Below, in pieces: positions 1-7,737 of a stretch of DNA of 11,671 bases. The DNA comes from an uncultured Actinomycetes bacterium. GTDB lineage: Bacteria; Actinomycetota; Acidimicrobiia; Acidimicrobiales; Acidimicrobilacustridaceae. The notes under the pieces were generated by a model. It made no database searches and was not told where the DNA came from. It saw only the letters and a list, made by a program, of their open reading frames with translations. The stretch covers positions 1 through 11,671 of the forward strand of contig CAMFLJ010000099.1 of NCBI GenBank assembly GCA_945957335.1. The letters run 5' to 3'. How positions within the stretch are numbered: the stretch's first letter is position 1; the number at the start of each line of letters is the position of its first letter. A program made the translations under genes and the position numbers.

Positions 1-1200
1 GCCGAGCACGGCGGCCGCCTCTGCGTGCGCGTGGGCGATCCCACCCGGCTCGTCGCCGCCGAGGCCGCCGCCCGTGGCGCCGCCGCCGTGCACGCCAACG
101 CCGACGTCACGCCGTACGCCGCCGGGCGCGACGAGGCCGTCGCCATCGCCCTCACGGCGGGAGGCGTGCGGTGGGCCACCAGCTGGGGCACCCTCGTGCA
201 CGAGCCCGGCCGGGTCCTGACCCAGGCCGGCACCCTCTCGCAGGTCTTCACCCCGTTCTTCCGGGCGTGGGCCCGCACGCCGTGGGCGCCCTGGCCCGAG
301 CCGGGCGACGCCGAGCTGATCGACGACGAGGGCGACCCGATCCCCTCCGCCGCGGTGCCGTACCCGCTGCTCGACGGCCAGGACGGCGACGCGGCCGAGC
401 CCGGTGAGCGTGGCGCCACGGCCCGCCTGGCCCAGGCGGTCGAGCGGGCCGACCGCTACGACGACGAGCGCGATCGACCAGACCTGCTCGGCACGTCCGA
501 GCTCTCGGCCGACCTCCGCTTCGGCACGCTCTCTCCTCGCACCATGGCCGAGGTCGTCGGTGAGTCCTCGCCGGGCCGGGCGGCGCTCGTGCGCCAGCTC
601 GCCTGGCGCGACTGGTACGCCCACCTCCTGCACGCCACGCCCGAACTGGTCGAGCGGCCGATGAAGGACACCTACGCCGGGCTGCGCTGGCGCCACGACC
701 CCGCGGCGGTCGAGGCGTGGAAGGCGGGCCGCACCGGCTTCCCGATGGTCGACGCCGGCATGCGCCAGCTGCTGGCCACGGGGTGGATGCACAACCGGGT
801 GCGGATGCTCACCGCCTCGTTCCTCGTGAAGAACCTGCTCGTCGACTGGCGGGTGGGGGAGCGGTGGTTCCGCCATCGCCTGATCGACGCCGACGTGCCG
901 CAGAACGTCGGCAACTGGCAGTGGGTCGCCGGCACCGGCCCCGACGCCTCGCCCTACAACCGGGTGTTCAACCCGGTCGTGCAGGGCCACCGCTTCGACC
1001 CCGACGGCGACTACGTGCGCCGGTGGGTGCCCGAGCTGGCGGGCATCGCCGGCGGGGCGGTCCACGAGCCGTGGGCGATCGGCCCGCTCGAGCTGGCCGC
1101 TGCGGGCGTCGTCCTCGGCGACACCTATCCCGAGCCGATGGTCGACCTCAAGGACACTCGCGAGCGCGCCCTGGCGGCCTACGCCGCGGCCCGTCGCTGA
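1..1200 (+). CDS. phr: Deoxyribodipyrimidine photolyase, 5' end missing
   Basis: This is a light-driven, FAD-dependent enzyme that splits UV-induced cyclobutane pyrimidine dimers. The frame is open from base 1, so the gene starts before the window; roughly the first 80 residues, judged by family length, are absent. The visible 399 codons hold the end of the N-terminal antenna domain (AAAVHANADVTPY, RDEAVA) and the whole FAD domain. Photolyase hallmarks are GTSELSADLRFGTLSP near base 500, LAWRDWYAHLLHATPE near 600, and TGFPMVDAGMRQLLATGWMH near 740, followed by RMLTASFLVKNLLVDW, NVGNWQWVAGTG, YNRVFNP, and FDPDGDYVRRWVPEL. The NWQW block matches the terminal Trp of the electron-transfer triad of class I CPD photolyases. 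A cryptochrome-like or (6-4) relative is possible, but the layout best fits a class I CPD enzyme. The pentapeptide gene follows after 19 bases, so the two may be cotranscribed. Confidence 0.93.
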   Translation, partial: AEHGGRLCVRVGDPTRLVAAEAAARGAAAVHANADVTPYAAGRDEAVAIALTAGGVRWATSWGTLVHEPGRVLTQAGTLSQVFTPFFRAWARTPWAPWPEPGDAELIDDEGDPIPSAAVPYPLLDGQDGDAAEPGERGATARLAQAVERADRYDDERDRPDLLGTSELSADLRFGTLSPRTMAEVVGESSPGRAALVRQLAWRDWYAHLLHATPELVERPMKDTYAGLRWRHDPAAVEAWKAGRTGFPMVDAGMRQLLATGWMHNRVRMLTASFLVKNLLVDWRVGERWFRHRLIDADVPQNVGNWQWVAGTGPDASPYNRVFNPVVQGHRFDPDGDYVRRWVPELAGIAGGAVHEPWAIGPLELAAAGVVLGDTYPEPMVDLKDTRERALAAYAAARR

Positions 1201-1219
1201 CATCGGGCACGATGGCCGG

Positions 1220-1909
1220 GTGGCCACCCGTCGACCGTCCCGTGCCGCCGGCGAGCCGGCCCCGCCCCGTCCGCCCGAGCACCCCGGCGATCCGGTGTCC
1301 TTCGACCCCGACGTCGCCCCGGAGCTGGCCGACGCGGTCGTCACCGACGTGGCCGATGGCGATCTCGACGACGTCGAGCTGGTGCGTTGCGTCCTCGAGG
1401 GCGTGCGCCTCACCGCCCGGAGCGCGCGCCGGCTGCGCCTGGTCGACGTGGTGCTGCGCGACTGCGAGCTGAGCGGCGCCGACCTCACCGAGGCCCGCCT
1501 CACGCGCGTGCGGCTCGAGGGCTGCCGGGCCGAGGGGCTCGACCTCGGGATGGTGAAGGCGGCCGACCTGGTCGTCGTCGGCTCGAAGCTCACCGAGGCG
1601 AGCGCCCGGATGTCGGAGCTCGAGCGGTGGCGCCTCGACGACTGCGACCTGCGCCGCTCGGAGTGGCAGCGCGCGGTGCTGACGACAGGCCTCGTCGACG
1701 GCTGCGACCTCGACCACGCCGACCTCTCCGGCGCCCGCCTCTCCGACGTGCGGGTGATGCGGACGCGCCTCGACGACCTGGTCGGGGCCCGGGCCCTGGC
1801 CGGGGCCACGGTCGACAGCGGGCAGCTGGTCCCGTTGGCCCTGGCCGTGTTCGCCGACCTCGGCATCCGTCTCGACGACGGAGCCGGGGCCGAGGGCGAC
1901 GAGGGCTAG
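1220..1909 (+). CDS. Pentapeptide-repeat protein
   Basis: This 229-residue soluble protein has no visible signal peptide or membrane helix. Residues about 48-195 follow the A(D/N)LxX pentapeptide pattern, as in LSGADLTEARL, VRLEGCRAEGLDL, DCDLRRSEW and LDHADLSGARLSDVRV, with recurring Leu at the central position. This predicts a right-handed quadrilateral beta-helix. The C-terminal stretch ATVDSGQLVPLALAVFADLG is the non-repeat tail often seen in these proteins. Family members include DNA-gyrase-protecting DNA mimics (Qnr, MfpA), but most have no known role and no catalytic residues are expected. The first 40 residues are Pro/Ala-rich and probably disordered. The GTG start lacks a clear Shine-Dalgarno and has CACGAT six bases upstream, which could mean a leaderless mRNA. 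Its position behind a photolyase suggests, but does not show, a DNA-related role. Confidence 0.85.
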   Translation: MATRRPSRAAGEPAPPRPPEHPGDPVSFDPDVAPELADAVVTDVADGDLDDVELVRCVLEGVRLTARSARRLRLVDVVLRDCELSGADLTEARLTRVRLEGCRAEGLDLGMVKAADLVVVGSKLTEASARMSELERWRLDDCDLRRSEWQRAVLTTGLVDGCDLDHADLSGARLSDVRVMRTRLDDLVGARALAGATVDSGQLVPLALAVFADLGIRLDDGAGAEGDEG

Positions 1910-1923
1910 GCGCCCTTCGTCGC
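1896..1923. terminator. Bidirectional hairpin between convergent genes
   Basis: An inverted repeat pairs 1896-1906 (GCGACGAGGGC) with 1912-1923, giving 11 base pairs, one bulged T at 1916 and a 5-base loop. The TAG stop of the pentapeptide gene lies in the loop. It sits just past the whiB stop on the other strand, so it could end both convergent transcripts. There is no U tract, which is common for high-GC actinobacterial terminators. Confidence 0.5.
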
Positions 1924-1931
1924 GGCGCCGG

Positions 1932-2246
1932 TCACGAGGCCCGGGCGGCCTCCTGCACGGCGCGACGGCTGATCGAGCGGGGCGCGTAGCCGGCGGCGGC
2001 GCGCTCCTCCTCGGTCTCGCCTCCCCAGAACCCGTTCTCCCGGTTGAGGCGGGCGAGGTCGCGGCACTGGGTGAGCACGGGGCAGCCGGCGCACACCTTG
2101 CGGGCGGCGGCCTCGCGGCGCACCCGCCGTTCGGGGCGTTCGCCGGCGACGCCGAAGAAGAGGGTGGTGCGGCCCTTGCAGGCGGCGTCGTCCATCCAGG
2201 ACGGGCGGTCGCTGACAGCGAGGAGTTCCAAAGCTCGATCCTCCAT
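1932..2246 (-). CDS. WhiB-family iron-sulfur transcriptional regulator
   Basis: WhiB-like (Wbl) proteins are small actinobacterial regulators that bind a redox- and NO-sensitive [4Fe-4S] cluster and usually act with the primary sigma factor. The 104-residue product has the four cluster cysteines at C23, C52, C55 and C61 (C-x28-C-x2-C-x5-C, the last three in CAGCPVLTQC). The family turn motif appears as GFWGG at 72-76, and the tail is basic (RSISRRAVQEAAR). The frame extends upstream to 2414, but the ATG at 2246 is chosen. Homology begins there (MEDRALELL, then SWMDDAACKG), a GGAG lies six bases upstream, and the upstream codons read as Arg/Pro-rich noise. Which Wbl subfamily it belongs to cannot be fixed from sequence alone. 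The divergent position next to the tetrapyrrole genes makes a redox- or iron-related control role plausible but unproven. Confidence 0.93.
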   Translation of the reverse strand: MEDRALELLAVSDRPSWMDDAACKGRTTLFFGVAGERPERRVRREAAARKVCAGCPVLTQCRDLARLNRENGFWGGETEEERAAAGYAPRSISRRAVQEAARAS

Positions 2247-2275
2247 GGTGTGCTCCGCTCTCACTGGACGTTGGC

Positions 2276-2303
2276 AATTTAGCGCTAATTCGTCGAACGA
2301 CAA
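2276..2303 (-). promoter_or_regulatory. Candidate whiB promoter with TTAGCGCTAA palindrome
   Basis: This is one of the few AT-rich patches in the window. Read on the minus strand, TTGTCG (2298-2303) and TAAATT (2276-2281) are separated by 16 bases, and each matches the sigma70 -35/-10 consensus at four of six positions. A perfect 10-bp palindrome, TTAGCGCTAA (2279-2288), overlaps the -10 and could be an operator. The implied 5' leader before the whiB ATG is roughly 20-25 bases and contains its GGAG site. The assignment is by eye only. Confidence 0.35.
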
Positions 2304-2418
2304 CCCGACCACATTGCGACTGGGTGACGAAGGCGCCGTCGGGTGTCGCGGCGCCTGTCCCCGCCTCCGTCGCCGCACCCGTGCGCGGATCACGGGAGGG
2401 CGCCCCGGAGCCACCTTC

Positions 2419-2424
2419 TAGGCT
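2419..2424 (+). promoter_or_regulatory. Possible -10 element of a leaderless transcript
   Basis: TAGGCT fits the actinobacterial -10 pattern TANNNT and ends six bases before the GTG of the downstream gene. That distance would place the transcription start on the start codon itself. No Shine-Dalgarno is present in the upstream bases, which supports leaderless initiation. No recognisable -35 is seen. Confidence 0.4.
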
Positions 2425-2430
2425 CGCCCC

Positions 2431-3939
2431 GTGACCGTGTACCTCGTGGGCGCCGGCCCCGGTGATCCCGGCCTCCTCACCGTGCGCGGTGCCGAGGTCC
2501 TGGCCCGGGCCGACGTCGTCGTCTACGACCGCCTCTCGGTCGCCGCCCTGCTCGACCTCGCCCCACCCGAGGCCGAGCGCATCAGCGTGGCCAAGAGCGC
2601 CGGCCGGGCGGTCATGCCCCAGGACGACATCAACGCCCTTCTCGTCGAGCGGGGCCTCGCCGGGCAGGAGGTCGTCCGGCTCAAGGGCGGTGACCCGTTC
2701 GTCTTCGCCAGGGGAGGGGAGGAGGCCGCCGCCCTCCGCGCCGCCGGCATCCACTACGAGGTCGTGCCGGGCATCACCTCCGCCATCGCCGCCCCCGCCT
2801 ACGCGGGCATCCCCGTCACCCTGCGCCACTCGTCGACGTCGTTCACGGTGGTCACCGGCCACGAGGACCCGGACAAGGGGGGCGAGCTCGACTGGGACGC
2901 CGTCGCCCGCCTCGGCGGCACCATCGTCATCCTCATGGGCGTGGGCCGGCTGCCCGCCATCGTCGAGCGGCTGATCGCCGGTGGTCTGGCCCCGGACACG
3001 CCGGCCGCGGCCGTGCGCTGGGGCACCCGGCCCGAGCAGCACACCGTGCGGGCCACGCTCGCCACGCTCGCCGACCACGACCTGAAGGCACCCAGCGTCA
3101 TCGTCATCGGCGCCGTGGCCGCCACCGACCTCGACTGGTTCGAGTCGCGCCCGCTGTTCGGCCGGAAGGTCGTCGTCACCCGGCCCGCCCACCAGGCCTC
3201 GGCCCTCGCCGAGCCGCTGCGGGCGGTCGGCGCCGAGCCGGTGGTCGTGCCCACGATCGAGATCGTCGACCCGGCCGACGACGGCGCCGGCCTGCGCGAC
3301 GCCCTCGCCGACCTCGACGACGTGGCCTGGGTCGTGCTCACCTCCGCCAACGGCGCCGCCCGCTTCTGCGACGCGCTGCGCGACGGCCGCGACCTCGCCG
3401 GCGTGAAGCTCGCCGCCATCGGCCCCGGCACCGCCGACGAGCTCGAGCGCCACCACCTCGTCGCCGACCTCGTGCCCGAGCGGTTCGTGGCCGAGTCGCT
3501 GCTCGAGGCGTTCCCCCTGCCGCACGACGGGCGCCGCCGCGTCGTGCTGGCCCGGGCCGAGGTCGCCCGCGACGTGCTCCCCGACGGCCTCGCCGCCATG
3601 GGCTGGGAGGTCGACGTCGTCCCGGTGTACCGCACCGTCCCGGTCGTGCCCACCGACGCGCAGCGCGACGCCGTCCGGGCCGCCGACGCGGTCACCTTCA
3701 CCTCGTCGTCCACCGTCGAGAACTGGGTGGCCGCCTTCGGCGACCTCGTCCCGCCGGTCGTGGCCTGCATCGGGCCGGTCACGGCCGACACCGCCCGCCG
3801 CCTCGGGCTGCGCGTCGACCTCGTCGCCGACGTGCACACCGTGCCCGGGCTGGTCGACGCGCTCGTCGCCCACGTCGCCGGTCCGTCGCAGCCGCGCCCC
3901 GCCACCCGGCGAGGAGGGCGTCGGCGGGGTCGTGCGTAG
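2431..3939 (+). CDS. Fused uroporphyrinogen-III C-methyltransferase / uroporphyrinogen-III synthase
   Basis: This 502-residue bifunctional cytosolic enzyme has two parts. Residues 1-240 are the SAM-dependent methyltransferase (SUMT, CobA/SirA type) that makes precorrin-2 for siroheme and cobalamin. They show the GAGPGDPGLLTVRGAEVL start, RLKGGDPFVFARGGEE at 83-98, VPGITSAIAAPAYAGIP at 112-128, TVVTGHED, and ILMGVGRLP. Residues about 241-484 are HemD, which closes hydroxymethylbilane to uroporphyrinogen III. They show KVVVTRPAHQA, VVLTSANGAARF (301-312), AAIGPGTADEL, VTFTSSSTVENWV (421-433) and CIGPVTADTARRLG. The fusion is well known in actinobacteria and some Firmicutes. The last 15 residues are an Arg-rich tail of no obvious function. 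The GTG start is supported by the canonical N-terminus and by a possible -10 six bases upstream. hemB follows after 11 bases. Confidence 0.95.
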   Translation: MTVYLVGAGPGDPGLLTVRGAEVLARADVVVYDRLSVAALLDLAPPEAERISVAKSAGRAVMPQDDINALLVERGLAGQEVVRLKGGDPFVFARGGEEAAALRAAGIHYEVVPGITSAIAAPAYAGIPVTLRHSSTSFTVVTGHEDPDKGGELDWDAVARLGGTIVILMGVGRLPAIVERLIAGGLAPDTPAAAVRWGTRPEQHTVRATLATLADHDLKAPSVIVIGAVAATDLDWFESRPLFGRKVVVTRPAHQASALAEPLRAVGAEPVVVPTIEIVDPADDGAGLRDALADLDDVAWVVLTSANGAARFCDALRDGRDLAGVKLAAIGPGTADELERHHLVADLVPERFVAESLLEAFPLPHDGRRRVVLARAEVARDVLPDGLAAMGWEVDVVPVYRTVPVVPTDAQRDAVRAADAVTFTSSSTVENWVAAFGDLVPPVVACIGPVTADTARRLGLRVDLVADVHTVPGLVDALVAHVAGPSQPRPATRRGGRRRGRA

Positions 3940-3950
3940 GCTGACCGCCG

Positions 3951-4934
3951 ATGAGCTTCCCCCAGCGCCGCCTGCGCCGCCTGCGCCGCACCCCCACGCT
4001 CCGGCGCCTCGTCGCCGAGACCCGGCTGTCGGTCGACGACCTGATCGCACCGCTCTTCGTGCGTGAGGGCATCGACGAGCCGCACCCGATCGAGTCGATC
4101 CCCGGCGTCGTCCAGCACACGGTCCCGTCCCTGGTCGCCGAGGTCGAGGCCCTCGTCGCGCTGGGCGTCCCCGGCGTCATCCTCTTCGGCGTGCCCGAGG
4201 CCAAGGACGAGCGGGGCTCCGGTGCCTGGGACCCCGACGGCATCGTCCAGGTCGCCCTGCGCGAGCTGCGCGACCGCGTCGGCGACCTGGTTGTGCTCAT
4301 GGCCGACCTCTGCCTCGACGAGTACACCTCGCACGGCCACTGCGGTCTGCTCACCGACGACGGCGACGTCGACAACGACGGCACGCTCGAGCTCTACGGT
4401 GAGGTCGCCCTGGCCCAGGCCGAGGCCGGTGCCGACATCGTGGCCCCCTCCGGGATGATGGACGGCGAGGTCCTCGCCATCCGCGAGGCCCTCGACGACG
4501 ACGGCTTCGAGCAGGTGGCGATCATGGCCTACGCCGCCAAGTACGCCTCCGCCCTCTACGGCCCGTTCCGCGACGCGGTCGACGTCACCATCGCCGGCGG
4601 CGGCGACCGCAAGGGCTACCAGCAGGACCCGGCCAACGTCCGCGAGTCGCTCGAGGAGATCCGCCTCGACCTCGGCGAGGGCGCCGACATCGTGATGGTG
4701 AAGCCGGCCCTCGCCTACCTCGACGTCATCGCCCGGGCCCGGCCCGAGGTCGACGTGCCGCTCGCCGCCTACCACGTGTCCGGCGAGTACGCGATGGTCA
4801 AGGCCGCCGCCGAGCGGGGCTGGATCGACGGCCACGCCGTCGCCATGGAGCACCTCACCTCGATCCGCCGGTCCGGCGCCGACATGATCCTCACCTACTT
4901 CGCCCGCGAGGCCGCCGAGGTCCTGAACGGATGA
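3951..4934 (+). CDS. hemB: Porphobilinogen synthase (5-aminolevulinate dehydratase)
   Basis: This enzyme condenses two 5-aminolevulinate molecules to porphobilinogen, the second committed step of heme synthesis. The 327-residue length is normal. The two Schiff-base lysines are K197 (AYAAKYASALYGPFR) and K251 (VMVKPALAYLD). The metal-site segment at 119-133 reads DLCLDEYTSHGHCGL. C121 and C131 of the zinc-type triad are present, but the middle position is Asp123, as in magnesium-type enzymes. Other signatures are GVPEAKDERGS, DPDGIVQ, AGGGDRKGYQ, AYHVSGEYAM and ILTYFARE. The ATG lies 11 bases after the previous stop. No Shine-Dalgarno is seen, but TAGGCT (3937-3942) lies eight bases upstream. 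The stop overlaps the next gene's start as ATGA, so hemB and hemL are translationally coupled. Confidence 0.97.
   Translation: MSFPQRRLRRLRRTPTLRRLVAETRLSVDDLIAPLFVREGIDEPHPIESIPGVVQHTVPSLVAEVEALVALGVPGVILFGVPEAKDERGSGAWDPDGIVQVALRELRDRVGDLVVLMADLCLDEYTSHGHCGLLTDDGDVDNDGTLELYGEVALAQAEAGADIVAPSGMMDGEVLAIREALDDDGFEQVAIMAYAAKYASALYGPFRDAVDVTIAGGGDRKGYQQDPANVRESLEEIRLDLGEGADIVMVKPALAYLDVIARARPEVDVPLAAYHVSGEYAMVKAAAERGWIDGHAVAMEHLTSIRRSGADMILTYFAREAAEVLNG
3966..3989 (+). repeat. Short 9-bp tandem repeat inside hemB
   Basis: About 2.7 copies of CGCCGCCTG occur near the 5' end of hemB and encode the RRLRRLRR stretch at residues 6-13. It lies within coding sequence and could vary in copy number by slippage without breaking the frame. 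Confidence 0.6.
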
Positions 4935-6193
4935 CCGACACCAACCAGTCGCTGTTCGACCGCGGCCAGGAGGTGATCCCTGGTGGCGTGAACTCGCCGG
5001 TCCGCGCCTTCCGCTCGGTCGGCGGCACCCCCTACTTCGTCGCCTCGGCCGAGGGCGCCACCGTCACCGACGTCGAGGGCACGACCTTCCACGACCTGGT
5101 CCAGAGCTACGGCGCCGTCATCGCCGGCCACGCCCACCCGAAGGTGGTCGAGGCCATCCGCGGCGCCGCCGCCCGCGGCACCTCCTACGGCGCGCCGACG
5201 CCGGGCGAGGTCGCGCTCGCCGAGGCCATCTGCGAGCGCGTGCCGTCGGTCGAGAAGGTGCGCATGGTGAGCAGCGGCACCGAGGCCACCATGAGCGCGA
5301 TCCGCGTCGCCCGCGGCGCCACCGGCCGGCCCAAGCTGCTCAAGTTCGCCGGCAACTACCACGGCCACAGCGATGGCCTGCTGGTGTCGGGCGGCACCGC
5401 CATGGCGTCGCTCGGCCTCCCGGCGTCGGCCGGCGTCACCGAGAGCGCCGTGGCCGACACGGTGGTGGTGCCCTACAACGTGGTGCCCACCCTCGACGAG
5501 TCGTTCGCGGCGGTGATCGTCGAGCCGTGCGCCGCCAACATGGGCCTCGTCCCGCCGGCCCCCGGCTTCCTCGAGGGGCTGCGCGCCGAGTGCGACCGCG
5601 TCGGCGCCCTGCTGATCTTCGACGAGGTCATCACCGGATTCCGTGTCGCCCGAGGCGGCGCCCAGCAGCTCACCGGCGTCACCCCCGACCTCAGCGCCTT
5701 CGGCAAGGTCATCGGCGGCGGCCTCCCGGTCGGCGCCTTCGGCGGCCGGGCCGACGTGATGGACGAGCTCGCCCCGCTCGGGCCGGTGTACCAGGCGGGC
5801 ACGCTGTCGGGGAACCCGCTCGCCACCGCGGCCGGACTGGCGGTGCTCGAGCTGCTCGACGACGACGCCTACGCCCTCATCGAGTCGCGGGCCGACTGCC
5901 TCGCCGGTGCGCTGGCCGTCGCCCTCGCCGCCGCCGGCATCACCGCGGTCGTCCCGCGCTGGGGCACCCTCGTGGGCCTGTTCCTCGGGGCCACCGCGCC
6001 GCACGACTACGACTCGGCCTGCGCCACCGACGAGGCCCTCTACGCCCGCTTCTTCCACGCCCTCCTCGACGAGCACGTGGCCATCGCGCCCGGCGCCTAC
6101 GAGGTCATGTTCCCGGGGCTCGCCCACGACGACGCGTCGCTCACCGCCATCGCCGAGGCCGCCGGTCGCGCCGCGGTGGTCGCAGCGGGGTAG
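4931..6193 (+). CDS. hemL: Glutamate-1-semialdehyde 2,1-aminomutase
   Basis: This PLP enzyme converts glutamate-1-semialdehyde to 5-aminolevulinate, the last step of the C5 route into tetrapyrroles. The 420-residue product has the usual length and order: IPGGVNSPVRAF at 16-27, MVSSGTEATMSAIRVARG (112-129), NYHGHSDGLLVSGG, VEPCAANMGLVPP, LIFDEVITGFRV (228-239) with the PLP-ring Asp231, and SAFGKVIGGGLPVGAFGG with the Schiff-base Lys259. These distinguish it from ordinary class III aminotransferases. The ATG overlaps the hemB TGA by four bases. The gene implies use of glutamyl-tRNA reductase (HemA), which is not encoded in this window, and neither is HemC. The next gene, zwf, begins 44 bases later with no terminator between. 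Confidence 0.97.
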   Translation: MTDTNQSLFDRGQEVIPGGVNSPVRAFRSVGGTPYFVASAEGATVTDVEGTTFHDLVQSYGAVIAGHAHPKVVEAIRGAAARGTSYGAPTPGEVALAEAICERVPSVEKVRMVSSGTEATMSAIRVARGATGRPKLLKFAGNYHGHSDGLLVSGGTAMASLGLPASAGVTESAVADTVVVPYNVVPTLDESFAAVIVEPCAANMGLVPPAPGFLEGLRAECDRVGALLIFDEVITGFRVARGGAQQLTGVTPDLSAFGKVIGGGLPVGAFGGRADVMDELAPLGPVYQAGTLSGNPLATAAGLAVLELLDDDAYALIESRADCLAGALAVALAAAGITAVVPRWGTLVGLFLGATAPHDYDSACATDEALYARFFHALLDEHVAIAPGAYEVMFPGLAHDDASLTAIAEAAGRAAVVAAG

Positions 6194-6237
6194 AGGCCGA
6201 CCGCACCCCGGCCCCGGCCGGACGACGAGGAGGACAC

Positions 6238-7638
6238 GTGCCCGACGATCTCGAGACCGCCGCCGTCGACACCGACGTGGTCGTGCTGTTCGGCGCCACC
6301 GGCGACCTCGCCGCCAAGAAGATCTTCCCGGCCATCGCGTCGCTCGAGCGCAAGGGCAAGCTCGGCATCCCCGTCGTCGGCGTGGCGTCCTCCGACTGGG
6401 ACGACGAGGCGCTGCGCAACCGCGTCGAGGAGTCCCTCGAGGCGCACGGCGGGCTCGACGACACGTGGCCGGAGCTGCGCGAGCGCTTCACCTACGTGAG
6501 CGGCGACTACCGCGACCCGAAGACCTACGAGCTGCTCCGCGACCGCGTCGGGGCCTGCCGGCACCCGCTCTTCTACCTGGCCATCCCGCCGTCGCTCTTC
6601 GACGACGTCGTGCAGGGCATCGAGTCGGTCGGGCTCAACGAGGGCGCCAAGGTCGTGGTCGAGAAGCCGTTCGGCCGCGACCGCGAGTCGTCGTCCGAGC
6701 TGAACGGCGTGCTGCACCGTGCCTTCCCCGAGTCGTCGGTGTTCCGCATCGACCACTTCCTCGGCAAGGACGGCATCGAGAACCTGCTCGTGTTCCGCTT
6801 CGCCAACTCGCTGCTCGAGCCCGTGTGGAACCGCAACTTCATCTCGAGCATCCAGATCACGATGGCCGAGGACTTCGGCACCGCCGGTCGGGCGAAGTTC
6901 TACGACACCGCCGGCGCGATCCGCGACGTCGTGCAGAACCACCTGCTCGAGATCGTCGCCCTGCTCGGCATGGAGCCGCCCGTGGCGGCCGACGCCGACG
7001 CCCTGCGCGACGAGAAGGTGAAGCTCTTCCGCCAGATCCGCTCGTTCCGCCCCGGCGACGTCGTGCGCGGCCAGTACCGCGACTACATCGACGAGCCCGG
7101 CGTGGCGCCCGGCTCCGACACCGAGACCTTCGTGGCCCTGAAGTTCGAGATCGAGTCGTGGCGCTGGGCCGGCGTGCCGTGGCTGATCCGGGCCGGCAAG
7201 AACCTGCCGGTCACCGCCACCGAGGCCATCGTCGAGTTCGCCACCCCGCCCCGGATGCTCTTCGCTCCGGAGGGCTCACCCGCGCCGCACCCCAACCACC
7301 TGCGCTTCCGGCTGGGCAAGGAGAGCGGCATCCTGCTGCAGCTCCACGCCAAGGTCCCGGGCGACCGGCTCCTCAGCCACGCCGTCGACCTCGAGGTCAC
7401 CGAGGAGAAGCTCTTCGGTGACAGCGACCAGCCCTACGAGCGGCTCCTCGAGGACGCCATGGAGGGCGACGCGCGCCGCTTCGGTCGCCACGACGGCGTC
7501 GACCAGCAGTGGCGCATCGTGCAGGACGTGCTCGACTCGCCGCCGCCGGTGCACCTCTACTACTCCGGCACGTGGGGCCCGCCCGAGGCCGAGGCGCTGG
7601 CCGCGCCCTTCGGTGGTTGGCACGAGCCGCTCCCGTAG
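6238..7638 (+). CDS. zwf: Glucose-6-phosphate 1-dehydrogenase
   Basis: This is the first enzyme of the oxidative pentose-phosphate pathway, oxidising glucose-6-phosphate to 6-phosphogluconolactone and yielding NAD(P)H. The 466-residue protein begins with the dinucleotide fold (VVVLFGATGDLAAKKIFPA, residues 14-32). It carries VVVEKPFGRD (139-148) and the substrate-site block RIDHFLGKD (170-178) with Asp172, His173 and Lys177. The catalytic base is His235 in DVVQNHLLE, and Lys321 lies in IRAGKNLP. It is somewhat shorter than typical ~490-510-residue enzymes. The frame is open far upstream through hemL, but that part is a shadow. The GTG at 6238 has AGGAGG four bases upstream and opens directly into the conserved fold. 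Sharing a strand and probably a transcript with heme genes may link NADPH supply to HemA; that is inference. Confidence 0.96.
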   Translation: MPDDLETAAVDTDVVVLFGATGDLAAKKIFPAIASLERKGKLGIPVVGVASSDWDDEALRNRVEESLEAHGGLDDTWPELRERFTYVSGDYRDPKTYELLRDRVGACRHPLFYLAIPPSLFDDVVQGIESVGLNEGAKVVVEKPFGRDRESSSELNGVLHRAFPESSVFRIDHFLGKDGIENLLVFRFANSLLEPVWNRNFISSIQITMAEDFGTAGRAKFYDTAGAIRDVVQNHLLEIVALLGMEPPVAADADALRDEKVKLFRQIRSFRPGDVVRGQYRDYIDEPGVAPGSDTETFVALKFEIESWRWAGVPWLIRAGKNLPVTATEAIVEFATPPRMLFAPEGSPAPHPNHLRFRLGKESGILLQLHAKVPGDRLLSHAVDLEVTEEKLFGDSDQPYERLLEDAMEGDARRFGRHDGVDQQWRIVQDVLDSPPPVHLYYSGTWGPPEAEALAAPFGGWHEPLP

Positions 7639-7683
7639 CGCTCGGGCCGCGGGCTCGACCACACGGCACGACCGCCGCACGCG

Positions 7684-7714
7684 GAAGGGCCCCGCCGACT
7701 CGGCGGGGCCCTTC
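7684..7714. terminator. Strong hairpin between zwf and the cytochrome c gene
   Basis: A perfect 14-bp stem (GAAGGGCCCCGCCG, 7684-7697, with its complement at 7701-7714) closes a 3-base loop. It lies between two convergent genes, 45 bases after the zwf stop and 23 bases past the cytochrome c stop on the opposite strand, so it can serve both transcripts. No T-rich tail follows on either strand. Confidence 0.85.
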
Positions 7715-7737
7715 GCAGTCCTCGGGGTGGGTGGGCC

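Noticed and set aside
1906..4050. A 714-codon minus-strand open frame across the uroporphyrinogen gene
   Set aside because: It is antisense to a clear bifunctional enzyme, has Gly/Arg/His-rich composition typical of GC-rich shadow frames, and contains no domain. The real WhiB gene lies in another minus-strand frame.
2799..4853. A 684-codon minus-strand open frame across hemB
   Set aside because: It is antisense to hemB and the uroporphyrinogen gene, and its low-complexity Val/Gly/Asp-rich sequence reflects the GC-rich complement of those genes.
4895..6127. A 410-codon minus-strand open frame across hemL
   Set aside because: It mirrors hemL exactly; the sense strand has all the aminomutase motifs.
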